Shown here in pieces: positions 46,247-55,721 of a DNA stretch of 64,000 nt (its first letter is position 1; the number at the start of each line of letters is the position of its first letter). The stretch comes from Palsa-1233 sp963796635 (GTDB lineage: Bacteria; Gemmatimonadota; Gemmatimonadetes; Gemmatimonadales; GWC2-71-9): assembly GCA_963796635.1 (NCBI GenBank), contig CAWCMH010000001.1, forward strand, positions 558,001 to 622,000. Direction: 5' to 3'. Both the position numbers and the translations under genes were made by a program. Under the pieces are notes generated by a model. That model was not told where the DNA came from. It saw nothing but the letters and a program-made list of their open reading frames with translations, and ran no database searches.

Positions 46247-47368
46247 ATGATGTCGATCCACAGAGTGCGAGCGACCGCCGCGGTGTGCGGCATGGCCGTG
46301 TGGCCTGTTCTGGCGGCGTGCGGCGGGCCGTTGGGCCACGTGGGCCAGCAAGGTGCCCACGATCCCTGCACGCTGCTGTCGGCCGCCGAGGCGGCGCCGT
46401 ACGTCGGCCCGCTGAGCACCCCACCGTATCGCGCGAGCGATGGCGTCGCGGACGTCCGCGGGGACCAGTGCATGTACCGCGGGCACGACGGACGTGAAAT
46501 CGCGGTCGAGCCCGATTGGAACGGCGCTGCGGCGAGTCGGACCGCGCAGCAAGCGCCCGCTGGCCTCGATAGCTCGCTGAATCGATCGGGCGCGGGCAAC
46601 ATGGCCGCGATGGGTGAGCGGGTGATGAAGAAGGAGCCTGCCGGTCCGTGGGATGAGGCCACGTGGATCCCGGGCGGGATGCTGATGGCGACCAAGGGAG
46701 ACGCCATGGTCAACATCGACGTCGGCGCCGCGAGTGGCAAGGAAACTGACGCGGTGGCGCTCGCCGGGATCGTCCTGCCGCGATTCACCCATCCGCTCGC
46801 GTATGACGGCGCCAAGGCCGTGGCGCTTGCCCCAAAGCCGCCGGTCCATCCTCCGCACGCCTGCGACTTCATCCCCCGGGCCCAGGTCGAGGCGGCGATC
46901 GGTCCGCTCGACGGCACACCGTCGTCGGATGATGCGGAAACATCCTGCACGTATCGTGTCTCCACACCCGAGGGCGTGCGGGAGTATCCGGTTGAATTCG
47001 TGTGGCAGAATGGCGAAAAGAATTACGCCATGCTCAAACACGGCATGTCGACCTTCGGCGAAGCGACCGGCCTGCCCAGCACCTCGGCACTCGACACGAT
47101 GACGCCGCCACCCGGCATGCAGAAGGTGATGGGTGGCATGATGAAGATGCTCGGCGGCGCCTCGAGCGCGGGCAAGGCACCGGGCGCGTCGAGCACGGTG
47201 GGCTTCCGCACCGACACGACCCTGACCGGACCATGGGACAACGCCTCGCTGCTGCACGGCACGCAACTCATTGCCGTGCGTCACGACGTGTTCGTCGGCA
47301 TGACCCTCGAATCAGCTGACTACGCCAAGGCCCGGGCGCTTCTTGCCGCGATCTGTTCACGGCTCTGA
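46247..47368 (+). CDS. Lipoprotein with duplicated cysteine-containing domain
   Basis: 373 residues; GGAG eight bases before ATG 46247. Lipobox LAAC. Two similar units: HDPCTLLSAAEAAPYVGP with CMYRG, and HACDFIPRAQVEAAIGP with SCTYRV, each ending in a sensory-like beta domain. Resembles DUF3558-type lipoproteins (weak memory-based match). Possibly senses envelope ligands; unknown. Confidence 0.6.
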   Translation: MMSIHRVRATAAVCGMAVWPVLAACGGPLGHVGQQGAHDPCTLLSAAEAAPYVGPLSTPPYRASDGVADVRGDQCMYRGHDGREIAVEPDWNGAAASRTAQQAPAGLDSSLNRSGAGNMAAMGERVMKKEPAGPWDEATWIPGGMLMATKGDAMVNIDVGAASGKETDAVALAGIVLPRFTHPLAYDGAKAVALAPKPPVHPPHACDFIPRAQVEAAIGPLDGTPSSDDAETSCTYRVSTPEGVREYPVEFVWQNGEKNYAMLKHGMSTFGEATGLPSTSALDTMTPPPGMQKVMGGMMKMLGGASSAGKAPGASSTVGFRTDTTLTGPWDNASLLHGTQLIAVRHDVFVGMTLESADYAKARALLAAICSRL

Positions 47369-47397
47369 CTACGACCTTCACTCGAACGGAGCATATC

Positions 47398-47937
47398 ATG
47401 CAGCGAATTTCGACCCGGCACACGATGCTCGCCGTAGGTGCGGTGATCGGAGTGCTCAGCGGATGTTCCTCCGACAACGGCACCGGCAGTGACGGTGGCG
47501 GCACCACCGGCTGCACCATCACGCTGACCGGCGCACAGACAGGCTCGCCGCCATGTTCCGGCGTCACGGTCATCTGGACCAGCGACGACAACAAGTTCGC
47601 TTTCGGATTCTACACCGCCACGGGCGACACGACGGTCACCGGGTCCCTGGCCGCACCGGGCGAACCGGCCAAGACCACCTACCAGAGTACGGATGCCACC
47701 CTGCTCGGGTCGGCCGTGGTCGATAACGGCGAGAACGGCTGGTTGGCTCAGTCGGCCGATCCGTCCAGCGACACACCGGCGGTCGGGAGCTTCACACTGA
47801 CGATCACGTCGCTCAGCACCATGGTGTCCAACAGCGACGGCAAGGTGTACACGGCGCATGGGACGTTCACCGCGACCCTCCCTGCGTCGACCGATACCGG
47901 CGCGACTGGGACCGTCATGATGAAAGTCACGTTCTAG
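47398..47937 (+). CDS. Small lipoprotein of unknown function
   Basis: 179 residues; GGAGC upstream of ATG 47398. Lipobox LSGC, then a Gly/Ser-rich linker and an all-beta mature part (TVTGSLAAPGEPAKTTYQS, GSFTLTITSLSTM). 29 bases after the previous lipoprotein, so probably co-transcribed. No family recognised. Confidence 0.6.
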   Translation: MQRISTRHTMLAVGAVIGVLSGCSSDNGTGSDGGGTTGCTITLTGAQTGSPPCSGVTVIWTSDDNKFAFGFYTATGDTTVTGSLAAPGEPAKTTYQSTDATLLGSAVVDNGENGWLAQSADPSSDTPAVGSFTLTITSLSTMVSNSDGKVYTAHGTFTATLPASTDTGATGTVMMKVTF

Positions 47938-48003
47938 CATCCAGTAGACCGGTGCGTTGGCGGTTTATTGCCGGCGCACCGCCCGGCGCCTAGTTTGCCA
48001 GCA

Positions 48004-48996
48004 ATGTCCCGCGTCTTTTCCGGCATCCAGCCGTCCGGCGAATTGCACATCGGCAACTGGCTCGGCGCGATCCGGAATTACGTCGCGCTGCAGGAGCAGT
48101 ACGAGTGCCTGTACTGCGTCGTCGATCAGCACGCGATCACCAATGCCTACGACGCGGCGACGCTGGCCCAGCGGACCCGCGACATGGCGATCAGCCTGCT
48201 CGCGGCGGGAGTCGACCCGACGCGGGCGGTGCTGTTTGTCCAGAGCCATGTGCCGGAGCACGCCACGCTGTCGTGGCTGCTGACCACCGTCACACCGCTG
48301 GGCGAGCTCGAGCGGATGACGCAGTTCAAGGACAAGTCGCAGCGGACCGAATCGATCCCGGCCGGATTGCTGGCGTATCCGATCCTGATGGCCGCCGACA
48401 TCCTCCTCTATCGCGCCGACAAGGTGCCGGTCGGCGAAGACCAGTTGCAGCATCTCGAGTTGGCGCGCGAAGTGGCCCGTCGCTGGAATGCCCATTTCTC
48501 GCCCGATGCGCCGTTCTTCGCCGAGCCCGAACCGATCCTGTCACCGGCGCGCCGCATCATCGGCCTCGACGGGCAGGCCAAGATGTCGAAGAGTCTCGGC
48601 AACACCATCGCGCTCACCGAGACACCCGACCAGATCTGGGAAAAACTGCGGCCTGCGATGACTGATCCGGCGCGCAAGACCCGCAAGGATCCCGGCACCC
48701 CGGAAGTGTGCAACCTCTACGCGCTGCACCGATACTTTTCGCCCGAGGCCACCGTCGAGACGGTGGCCGTGAACTGTCGCACGGCGGGCTGGGGCTGTCT
48801 CGATTGCAAGCGGGTCCTGGCCGACAACATGAGCGCGACCCTGGCGCCGATCCGGGAACGTGCCTTGGACCTGGCCGAGCGCCCGGCCGACGTCACGGAC
48901 GTGCTGCACCAGGGCGCCGTGGTGGCGCGCAGGCTCGCCGCCGAAACGCTCGGTGTCGTGGTCGACCGCATGGGCTTTCTGCCGGAGGCTGGATGA
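48004..48996 (+). CDS. trpS: Tryptophan-tRNA ligase
   Basis: Class I aminoacyl-tRNA synthetase, 330 residues. SGIQPSGELHIGNWLGA (HIGH-type), GEDQLQHLELARE, and AKMSKSLGN (KMSKS) are all present. ATG 48004 gives the standard N-terminus; an ATG 12 codons upstream adds non-homologous residues. It contains an unusual CRTAGWGCLDCKR segment near the C-terminus, as in TrpRS that bind metal clusters (speculative). ATGA overlap to the next gene. Confidence 0.95.
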   Translation: MSRVFSGIQPSGELHIGNWLGAIRNYVALQEQYECLYCVVDQHAITNAYDAATLAQRTRDMAISLLAAGVDPTRAVLFVQSHVPEHATLSWLLTTVTPLGELERMTQFKDKSQRTESIPAGLLAYPILMAADILLYRADKVPVGEDQLQHLELAREVARRWNAHFSPDAPFFAEPEPILSPARRIIGLDGQAKMSKSLGNTIALTETPDQIWEKLRPAMTDPARKTRKDPGTPEVCNLYALHRYFSPEATVETVAVNCRTAGWGCLDCKRVLADNMSATLAPIRERALDLAERPADVTDVLHQGAVVARRLAAETLGVVVDRMGFLPEAG

Positions 48997-50009
48997 GCAG
49001 CAACAACAATTCGCCGATGCTCGCGCGGGTGCTCAAGGCGGCCGTGCTGCGGGGCGCGTCCGACGTGCACGTCAAGGCGGGCGATGTCTTTCGTGCGCGG
49101 GTCGAAGGGGAGCTGGTGCCGCTGACCAAGCAGCGCCTGACACCCCAGCAGACGCGCGGGCTTGCCGCGATGTTCGCCGATCTGTCGCCCGACGATCCGC
49201 GCCTCGATACGCTGCGCGACCTGGATTGTTCGTGGGGCGTCCCAGGGGTCGGCCGCTTCCGGGTCAACGTGCTGCGCCAGCGGTCGTCGTTCATGATGAT
49301 CCTGCGGGTGATCCCGTTCTCGGTGCCCACGCCGGAAGGCCTGGGGCTTCCCGAAGTGATCACCGACGTTGCGGAGTCGCCCAACGGGCTGGTGCTCATT
49401 ACCGGCGCGGGAGGATCGGGCAAGACGTCGACCATCGCGGCAATGGTGCATCACATCAACCGCAGCCAGCAGCGCCACGTCGTGACGCTCGAGGATCCGA
49501 TCGAGTTTCTGCACCGCGACCTGTCGAGCTCGATTTCGCAGCGCGAGATCGGCACCGACACCGACGATGTCGCGTCGGGCCTGCGCGCCGCGCGGCGACA
49601 GGATCCCGACGTCATCGTCATCAGCGACTTGCGCGACCCGGTGGCAATCGATCGGGCGATCCGCGCCGCGGAATCACACCAGCTCGTGCTGGCGGCCATC
49701 ACGGCGCAGGACGCGGCGACGGCGCTGATCCAGCTCGAGGCCACCGTGCCGGCCGAGGAGCGTGAGGTGGCGCGATCGCGCCTGGCCGGGGCGCTGCGCG
49801 CCGTGATCGCACAGAAACTGGTGTCGAAAGGCAAGGGCGGCGGACGGCAGCTCGTGGTCGAATGGGTCGAGGTCACGCCGGCAATCCGCGACGCGATCGC
49901 CGCCGGCGCCGACGCGGTCGCGTTGCGCAAGGCGTTCGAGAAGGCCGCGAAGGAAGGCAAGGCCGAGCTCTTCCCGCGCACGTCCGACCACGCGAAGTCG
50001 GCGAGCTGA
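48993..50009 (+). CDS. PilT/PilU-like ATPase with degenerate catalytic boxes
   Basis: 338 residues, type IV pilus retraction ATPase family. N-terminal SDVHVKAGDVFRARVEG matches the PAS-like domain; Walker A GAGGSGKTST; Asp box TLEDPIEFLH. The Walker B region reads ISDLRD where PilT has GEMRD, and the His box reads AITAQDAATA where PilT has TLHTNSA. Those changes suggest reduced or altered ATPase activity, as in accessory PilU-like proteins. Coupled to trpS (ATGA) and purA (TGATG), unusual partners. Confidence 0.82.
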   Translation: MSSNNNSPMLARVLKAAVLRGASDVHVKAGDVFRARVEGELVPLTKQRLTPQQTRGLAAMFADLSPDDPRLDTLRDLDCSWGVPGVGRFRVNVLRQRSSFMMILRVIPFSVPTPEGLGLPEVITDVAESPNGLVLITGAGGSGKTSTIAAMVHHINRSQQRHVVTLEDPIEFLHRDLSSSISQREIGTDTDDVASGLRAARRQDPDVIVISDLRDPVAIDRAIRAAESHQLVLAAITAQDAATALIQLEATVPAEEREVARSRLAGALRAVIAQKLVSKGKGGGRQLVVEWVEVTPAIRDAIAAGADAVALRKAFEKAAKEGKAELFPRTSDHAKSAS

Positions 50010-51289
50010 TGTTCGATCGCAAGCACAACTGCGTCGTCGTCGTGGGGGCCCAGTGGGGCGACGAAGGCAAGGGCAAGATTGTCGACGTCCTCGCCGAGCA
50101 GGCCGACGTCGTGGTGCGCTATCAGGGCGGCGCCAATGCGGGGCACACGGTCGTCGTCGGCGATCGGCAATTCGTGCTGCACCAGATTCCGTCGGGCATC
50201 CTGCACCCGCGCGTGCGGTGTGTCGTTGGCAACGGCGTGGTGCTCGACCCGGAGACGTTCTTCGGCGAGCTCGACGCGCTCGGCGCCCAGGGCGTCGACG
50301 TCACCGGCCGGTTGTTCGTGTCCGATCGCGCGCACGTGGTGCTGCCGTACCACAAGCTGCTGGACCAGGCGAGCGAGCGGCAGCAGCAGATCGGCACCAC
50401 CGGGCGCGGGATCGGACCGGCCTACGAAGACAAGATCGGGCGCCGCGGCGTCCGGGTCATCGATCTGTGCCGCATCACCGACGCGCGCGGCTTTCTGCTG
50501 CCGCGCCTCGAACGTGCCAACGGCCTGCTCGCGATGATGGGCGCCACGGCGCGCGCCGACGTCGACGAGCACGTGGAGCTCTTCGGCCGGCTCGGCGCCC
50601 GGTTGCTCCCGCTGGCCACCGATACCGGGCTGGTGGTGTACCAGGCGCTCCGCGCGGCGCAGCGCGTGCTGATGGAAGGGGCACAAGGTGCGATGCTCGA
50701 CGTCGATCACGGCACCTATCCGTTCGTCACGTCGTCGAACACGACGGCGGGCGGTGCGGCGATCGGCGCCGGCATCGGGCCCACCGAGATCGACGGCGTC
50801 CTCGGCGTCGTGAAGGCCTACACCACGCGCGTGGGCAACGGGCCGCTCCCCACCGAGACGCCCGGTCCCTTGCAGCAGCAGTTGCGCGACCTGGGTGGCG
50901 AGTTCGGCGCCACGACCGGGCGGCCACGCCGGTGTGGCTGGTTCGACGCGACGGTGGTGCGCTATTCAGCGCGCGTCAATGGCATCACCGGCCTGGCGGT
51001 GACCAAGCTCGATGTGCTCGACACCTTCGACGCCGTACCGGTATGCGTGTCATACCGCCTCGACGGCGATCCGTGCGACGACGTGCCGGGAGATGTCGCC
51101 GCGCTCGAGCGTGTCGTGCCGGTCTACGAAAACCTGCCGGGGTGGCAACGCAGCACGTCGGCGGCGCGACGCATGGCCGACCTGCCCGCCGCGGCGCGCG
51201 CGTATCTCGATCGCATCGAGGATCTGGCCGGGCAGCCGATCCGCTACGTGAGCGTCGGGACGCGGCGGGACCAGATCATTCAGGTCTAG
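50009..51289 (+). CDS. purA: Adenylosuccinate synthetase
   Basis: IMP + Asp + GTP to adenylosuccinate; 426 residues. GAQWGDEGKGKIVD P-loop, GANAGHTV, TTGRGIGPAYEDKIGRRG, EGAQGAMLDVDHGTYPFVTSSN and SVGTRRDQII are all textbook. TGATG overlap with the PilT-like gene. Followed by a strong inverted repeat that faces the pilin operon. Confidence 0.97.
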   Translation: MFDRKHNCVVVVGAQWGDEGKGKIVDVLAEQADVVVRYQGGANAGHTVVVGDRQFVLHQIPSGILHPRVRCVVGNGVVLDPETFFGELDALGAQGVDVTGRLFVSDRAHVVLPYHKLLDQASERQQQIGTTGRGIGPAYEDKIGRRGVRVIDLCRITDARGFLLPRLERANGLLAMMGATARADVDEHVELFGRLGARLLPLATDTGLVVYQALRAAQRVLMEGAQGAMLDVDHGTYPFVTSSNTTAGGAAIGAGIGPTEIDGVLGVVKAYTTRVGNGPLPTETPGPLQQQLRDLGGEFGATTGRPRRCGWFDATVVRYSARVNGITGLAVTKLDVLDTFDAVPVCVSYRLDGDPCDDVPGDVAALERVVPVYENLPGWQRSTSAARRMADLPAAARAYLDRIEDLAGQPIRYVSVGTRRDQIIQV

Positions 51290-51329
51290 GGAACGGGAAG
51301 AAGGAACAATAGAGCGAGGGTTCGCGCCG

Positions 51330-51398
51330 CTGTCATCCCGAGCGTAGCGAGGGATCGCTTACCTGCTGAACGATCCCTCGCGATGCTCGGGATGACAG
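51330..51398. terminator. 28-base inverted repeat, likely bidirectional terminator
   Basis: Arms 51330-51357 and 51371-51398 match at 26 of 28 positions, with a 13-base loop. The arm begins CTGTCATCCCGAGC and ends GCGAGGGATCG. It sits exactly between the convergent purA and pilin genes, so it could stop transcription from both sides or stabilise both mRNAs. The same sequence family appears near 22546 and 38675. No T tract follows directly. Confidence 0.7.
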
Positions 51399-51422
51399 TG
51401 AACCGGCCCGGCTCCCCTTGTC

Positions 51423-53492
51423 CTACTGCGACTGCAACCGCGTGAAGTAGCTCGCGATGCCGATGTTGTTCAGCCACACCGGGTCGATTTCGTAGTACCG
51501 GCTCGGGACGAAGCGGCCCGTGGTCGGGAAGTACGGCGGGGGATTCACCGCGCCGCACGCGTCGTAGGTGTGCGCTTCGTTCCAGCCATACTGGCCGCCG
51601 CCCCAATAGGTGGCGTAGTCGATCCGGCCCTCCGCGAGGCCGCCGGTGACCCGGACGCAGCCGTTGGTGGCCGCATCCTCGATCACGCACATCTGGTTGA
51701 TCGCGGAGATGTCCCACGTGGCATTGGGCGTACTCGGTTCACCGCCGAGCATGCCGGAGTTGTTGGTGCCGTCACCCGGGCCGAGGACGCCTTCGGCGTA
51801 CCAGTTCCCGGTCACCCCGCCGTTGCCGGCGGCGAGCAGGAACATGTTGTAATTGGCATCGCCGGTGTCGTCGAAACCACCGTAGACCTTGCCGGCCACG
51901 CGAAACGGTGTCTGGATGTTGTTGTCCTCGATCACCACGTTATTGGTGGCGATCGCGCCAAAGATGTCGCCGGTGGCGCTGCAGTCGGTGCCGGGGGCGT
52001 TCTGGTAGAGCAGGTCGTCGGCCATGACGATGTTGCCGGTGGCGAACACCGACACGCGCCCGCGCAGGCGGCCGCTGAGGGCCACGTTGCCTCGCACGAA
52101 GATCACGCCCTTGAAGTTCGGGTTCGCGGCAAGCGGGATCAGGTAGGCCGCATCGCCGGACCGGACCGTGTTGAGGCCGGTGTAACTCTGGTTCCGCTTC
52201 TTCCAGAATCCGAAGACCGACGTGGTGGTCGAATCCGGCGTCAGCGTATCGCCGGTGATCCACGGAAACAGGTGCGGATCGCCGCCGAGATAGCAGCGGC
52301 GGGTCGAAGAGTCGGCCAGGAGCGCCTGCACCGACGAGCGGGCTTTCACCGCCGTCCCGGAATCCGCGTTGACAGCCACGTAGACGCTGTCGGCGGTGTG
52401 GAACTCGAGCGTGTCGGTGCCGGTGATCGAAACCTTCGCGCCGCAATTGCGCGAGTACATGTTCGGGTTGGCGTTCGTGGAGACCGCTGCGTTCGCCAGA
52501 TGCTGCGGTACCGCGGTCGCGCCGTCGGTCCAGGGCCAGCGACGCGCGGTCGCGTAGGCGAGCGCCGTGTCCGGCGTGACGCCGGCCGTGTTGTTCGCCA
52601 CCCAGACCCGCATGAACCCCTCGTCGGGATCGATGACGCCGTTGCCGTTGACGTCGATGGTCACGAATTCGATGCGCACCCGCGGCATAGTCGGATTGGC
52701 GGAGTCGGCGGCGATGTCGTAATCACCGTTGGCCGCGTCACCATCCTGGGCGTACTGCTGCATCAGGTTGATGCGTGCGGCGGTCGGCCAGGGAACCGGG
52801 TTGACGCCGGTGTGGTAGCCCTGGGTGAACCGACCCGACGCCGCGCCACTGAACGTGCCCACCACGTTGACCGACGAAGCGAAGAAGGTCCCGCTGCCCG
52901 ACGAGCAACCGGTCTGGATGTGCAGATTGTTGTTCGAGAAGAACGGCCCGTTCACCGACTCGCCACAGCCGTACATCACGCCGCCATTGCTCCAATTGTT
53001 GATCGCGACGGCGAACTTGGCCCACGATTCCTGGGTCAACAGCATGCGGCGGGCGGCCACGGCACCGCGGGCGTCGCTGATGATCGACAACGCGCTGGCG
53101 AAATTGCTGCCGTACTGGCCGGCCGTCGCCGCGCCGCCGGTGCGACCACCGGTGCGTCCCACGTAGAGGGACTGGGTGATGCGCGGTAGCGTGTTGCCGC
53201 TGGCATCCTTGACGGCCACGTTCGAGGCCAGCGTGGTGTAGCCGGTGACCGGGAGCAGGGAATCGAAGATGCCGCGATTGATCGAATCGCGCACCACTTC
53301 GAGTCCGCCGTCGGCCGACGCCTGCAGCTCGGCTTCCTTGGCGTTGTAGCGGGTGGAAAGTTCGGCACCGGAGGCGAGCAGGATGCCGCCGATGGCGATC
53401 GCACCGATGGCGAGCGACAGCAGCAGCATCATGAACAGCGCCGCGCCGCGGCGATTCCGTACGATACCCATGCGAGTCCGCCTGTCGCTCAT
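51423..53492 (-). CDS. PilX-like pilus-assembly protein with adhesin-like body
   Basis: 689 residues. N-terminal RNRRGAALFMMLLLSLAIGAIAIGG is a PilX-type membrane helix (no classical FTLIE). The body is beta-rich and contains IDVNGNGVIDPDEGF, an EF-hand/dockerin-like calcium-binding loop. ATGA overlap with the PilW-like gene. Minor-pilin tip adhesin role is inferred from order. Confidence 0.7.
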   Translation of the reverse strand: MSDRRTRMGIVRNRRGAALFMMLLLSLAIGAIAIGGILLASGAELSTRYNAKEAELQASADGGLEVVRDSINRGIFDSLLPVTGYTTLASNVAVKDASGNTLPRITQSLYVGRTGGRTGGAATAGQYGSNFASALSIISDARGAVAARRMLLTQESWAKFAVAINNWSNGGVMYGCGESVNGPFFSNNNLHIQTGCSSGSGTFFASSVNVVGTFSGAASGRFTQGYHTGVNPVPWPTAARINLMQQYAQDGDAANGDYDIAADSANPTMPRVRIEFVTIDVNGNGVIDPDEGFMRVWVANNTAGVTPDTALAYATARRWPWTDGATAVPQHLANAAVSTNANPNMYSRNCGAKVSITGTDTLEFHTADSVYVAVNADSGTAVKARSSVQALLADSSTRRCYLGGDPHLFPWITGDTLTPDSTTTSVFGFWKKRNQSYTGLNTVRSGDAAYLIPLAANPNFKGVIFVRGNVALSGRLRGRVSVFATGNIVMADDLLYQNAPGTDCSATGDIFGAIATNNVVIEDNNIQTPFRVAGKVYGGFDDTGDANYNMFLLAAGNGGVTGNWYAEGVLGPGDGTNNSGMLGGEPSTPNATWDISAINQMCVIEDAATNGCVRVTGGLAEGRIDYATYWGGGQYGWNEAHTYDACGAVNPPPYFPTTGRFVPSRYYEIDPVWLNNIGIASYFTRLQSQ

Positions 53493-54670
53493 GTGCTGGG
53501 AGTGACGTTGATGGTGGTCATCGTGGATTCCGACGGCGTGCAATCCTGCGCCAGCACGCCGAAGGTGTATGCAACGCCCGGCGTGTTGCCGGCAATCTCC
53601 TGGGTGTAGCTGCTCTGGCCCCCGACGGTCCGGACCACCGTGAGCGGATCCGACCAGACGGTGCCCGATGCCAGCCGGCGATACAGGATGTACTGCAGCA
53701 CGTCGTGTTCACCCGCGTCCTGGTCGGTCGAGGCGGTCCAGGTCAGCCAGAGGCGCCCGCTGCCCGGAATCGTGTCGACCACGGTGAGCGCTCCCGGGGC
53801 GATCGGGACGCGACCACAGACCGACGGAACGGGAATGCCGTTATTCGGCACCTGGACCGTCGTCTGCACGTCGCGAAAATGCTCGTCGCTGCCCGTCAGC
53901 CCGTTGGTGAACCGGACGTTGATGCGGACGGCGCGGACCGAATCGGGCCGCACGTAGTTGGCGCTGTCGGTGCTCGAGATCCCCGTCGTCAGCACGCGGC
54001 GCTCGAGCGGCAGGTTGGCGGCGGGTTCGGTGATCAATGTGTCGCCGGTCGACAGCGTGCGGCGCTGCAGATACTGGAAGAACGGCAGCCCGCTCGGGTG
54101 CGCCAGGATGTTGCGGGCCACCACGGCGGGCGTCCCGTTGTTGATCCGCTGCCAGAGAATGAAGTCATCGGTGCGTGCCGTCGATGAGTCCGGTGAGAAA
54201 TACAGGATGTACGTCTCGGCAGGCGACGGCGCGCCGCTGCCGAGCAGGTAGTTGTCGGTCGGATAGGTGTACGACGTCCCGGGAATCAGGGCGGCGTCGC
54301 TCACGTCCCAGGCGATTGTCTCCGCGACCGGGGTCTCCGGGTTGAAATACGCGGCCCAGCGGGTGTCAACCGTGTCGCGCTCGATGTAGTCGGCGTTGAA
54401 GGCCAGCACCGCCGTGTCGCCATAGACCAGCACCGGTTGCGAGTTCGGCACGCCCGCGCCCATGGTGCGAATCACGCGCTCGGCTTCTTCCAGCGTGCCG
54501 CGCGCGTTCTGCATCATGTCGTACCGTTCGGAATTGGTGCGGAAGAACGTGCTCTGCGAGCCGAACAGCGCGAAGCCCGCGCCCATCACCGCCACGGTCA
54601 TGGTCATGGCGATGAGCAGTTCGATCAACGTGAAACCGCGGCGGTTGCGCCGAACGAGGCGTGGCATCAT
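53489..54670 (-). CDS. PilW-like minor pilin with C-terminal Fn3-like domain
   Basis: 393 residues. Prepilin peptidase site RNRRGFTLIELLIAMTM, then beta-rich pilin-like region; residues about 305-390 (LWLTWTASTDQDAGEHDVLQ ... AYTFGVLAQDC) look like a fibronectin-III module. Start ATGATG overlaps the PilV stop. Part of a four-gene minor-pilin operon. Confidence 0.78.
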   Translation of the reverse strand: MMPRLVRRNRRGFTLIELLIAMTMTVAVMGAGFALFGSQSTFFRTNSERYDMMQNARGTLEEAERVIRTMGAGVPNSQPVLVYGDTAVLAFNADYIERDTVDTRWAAYFNPETPVAETIAWDVSDAALIPGTSYTYPTDNYLLGSGAPSPAETYILYFSPDSSTARTDDFILWQRINNGTPAVVARNILAHPSGLPFFQYLQRRTLSTGDTLITEPAANLPLERRVLTTGISSTDSANYVRPDSVRAVRINVRFTNGLTGSDEHFRDVQTTVQVPNNGIPVPSVCGRVPIAPGALTVVDTIPGSGRLWLTWTASTDQDAGEHDVLQYILYRRLASGTVWSDPLTVVRTVGGQSSYTQEIAGNTPGVAYTFGVLAQDCTPSESTMTTINVTPST

Positions 54671-55062
54671 GGACTCGCGATGACGGAGGTGACGGCGACC
54701 GTGTCAGGCATGCTCGGATCGGTCACCCGCACGGTCACCGTGGTGCGATCGCGGGCCGGGGAACCCGACTGGTCGCGGGCGACGACGGTCTTGCGACGCA
54801 TGTGCGGGTAATCGGTAAAGCCGGTGGTGTCCGCGCCGGTCCCGGCGCCGTACAGGGTGGCCAGCCGGGTGTAGCGCGGATCGGCGCGGATCAGCTGCAG
54901 GCGATCCGACGCCACGCCGGCGGCCACCACCCGCACCGACGAATTGGTCAGTGATTGCGCGAACGTGGCCGAGAAGCGCGCCACGCCCAGCGCGAGCACA
55001 CTGAGAATGACCACGGCGACCAGGACTTCGATCAGCGTGAATCCGCGACGCAGGTTCGTCAA
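54667..55062 (-). CDS. PilV-like minor pilin
   Basis: 131 residues from a TTG whose last two bases overlap the upstream gene's TGA (TTGA); a GTG five codons upstream is the alternative. Leader NLRRG, cleavage before FTLIEVLVAVVILSVLALG. The C-terminal domain is short with RTTVTVRVTDPSMPDTVAVTS. Coupling to both neighbours supports the operon. Confidence 0.75.
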   Translation of the reverse strand: MTNLRRGFTLIEVLVAVVILSVLALGVARFSATFAQSLTNSSVRVVAAGVASDRLQLIRADPRYTRLATLYGAGTGADTTGFTDYPHMRRKTVVARDQSGSPARDRTTVTVRVTDPSMPDTVAVTSVIASP

Positions 55063-55634
55063 TTGGCTCGCCTCCACGTTCCGGTGGCGTAGGTGTACCA
55101 CACCACGCGCCCGGTCGCCCGGTTGATCGAAATGGCACGACAGTGGTGACAGGCGGCGTCGAGCCCCGGCCCATGCAGATACACCGTCCCGCTGGTGCTG
55201 GCCGAGCCATCGCGCTGGAACGTCACCGTGCTGAGAGCCGTCCCGTCGTCGGGCGACGGAACCGGGTCGGCGCTCGCCTGGCCGTAATAGAAGTTGTTGT
55301 CGAGCGGGACGGTGCGGAGCCGCTCGCCCGCCCCGGCCGCGCCGTCGTTGTTGGCATCTTCGAGAATCTGCATCCGGATCGAATCGGGGAACGTGACCAC
55401 GATGTTCGCCTGCAGCGACAACGCCAGTCGCTGCGCGTTGGCCAGTTCCGCCATCGCGCCGCGCGCCGCGGCGTCGGCCTGATATTGGGTCCAGTCCAGG
55501 CGACTGAGCGCCATGGCCGACAGGATGCCGATCATGACAATCACGATGAGCATCTCGATCAACGTCATGCCGCGTCGGCCCGACCTTTGCTGGCATCGAG
55601 CGAGTCCCGGCTGGACCTGTTTAGGCTTCACCAT
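55059..55634 (-). CDS. FimT/GspH-like minor pseudopilin
   Basis: 191 residues, first gene of the minor-pilin operon. Prepilin motif SGRRG with M at +1 (MTLIEMLIVIVMIG) rather than the usual F, and Glu+5 kept. Body includes a Cys-His pair (ACHHC) and the GspH-like end GRVVWYTYATGTW. Divergent from glyS with an 87-base gap in which no convincing promoter pair was seen. Confidence 0.78.
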   Translation of the reverse strand: MVKPKQVQPGLARCQQRSGRRGMTLIEMLIVIVMIGILSAMALSRLDWTQYQADAAARGAMAELANAQRLALSLQANIVVTFPDSIRMQILEDANNDGAAGAGERLRTVPLDNNFYYGQASADPVPSPDDGTALSTVTFQRDGSASTSGTVYLHGPGLDAACHHCRAISINRATGRVVWYTYATGTWRRAN

Positions 55635-55721
55635 AAGGGGACCTTGGCCAGCAAGAATCCTGCCGTCTCGCTACGTTGCAAACCCTGCGGGACCGTTCTC
55701 AACCTGAGGCAGTATCGACTG

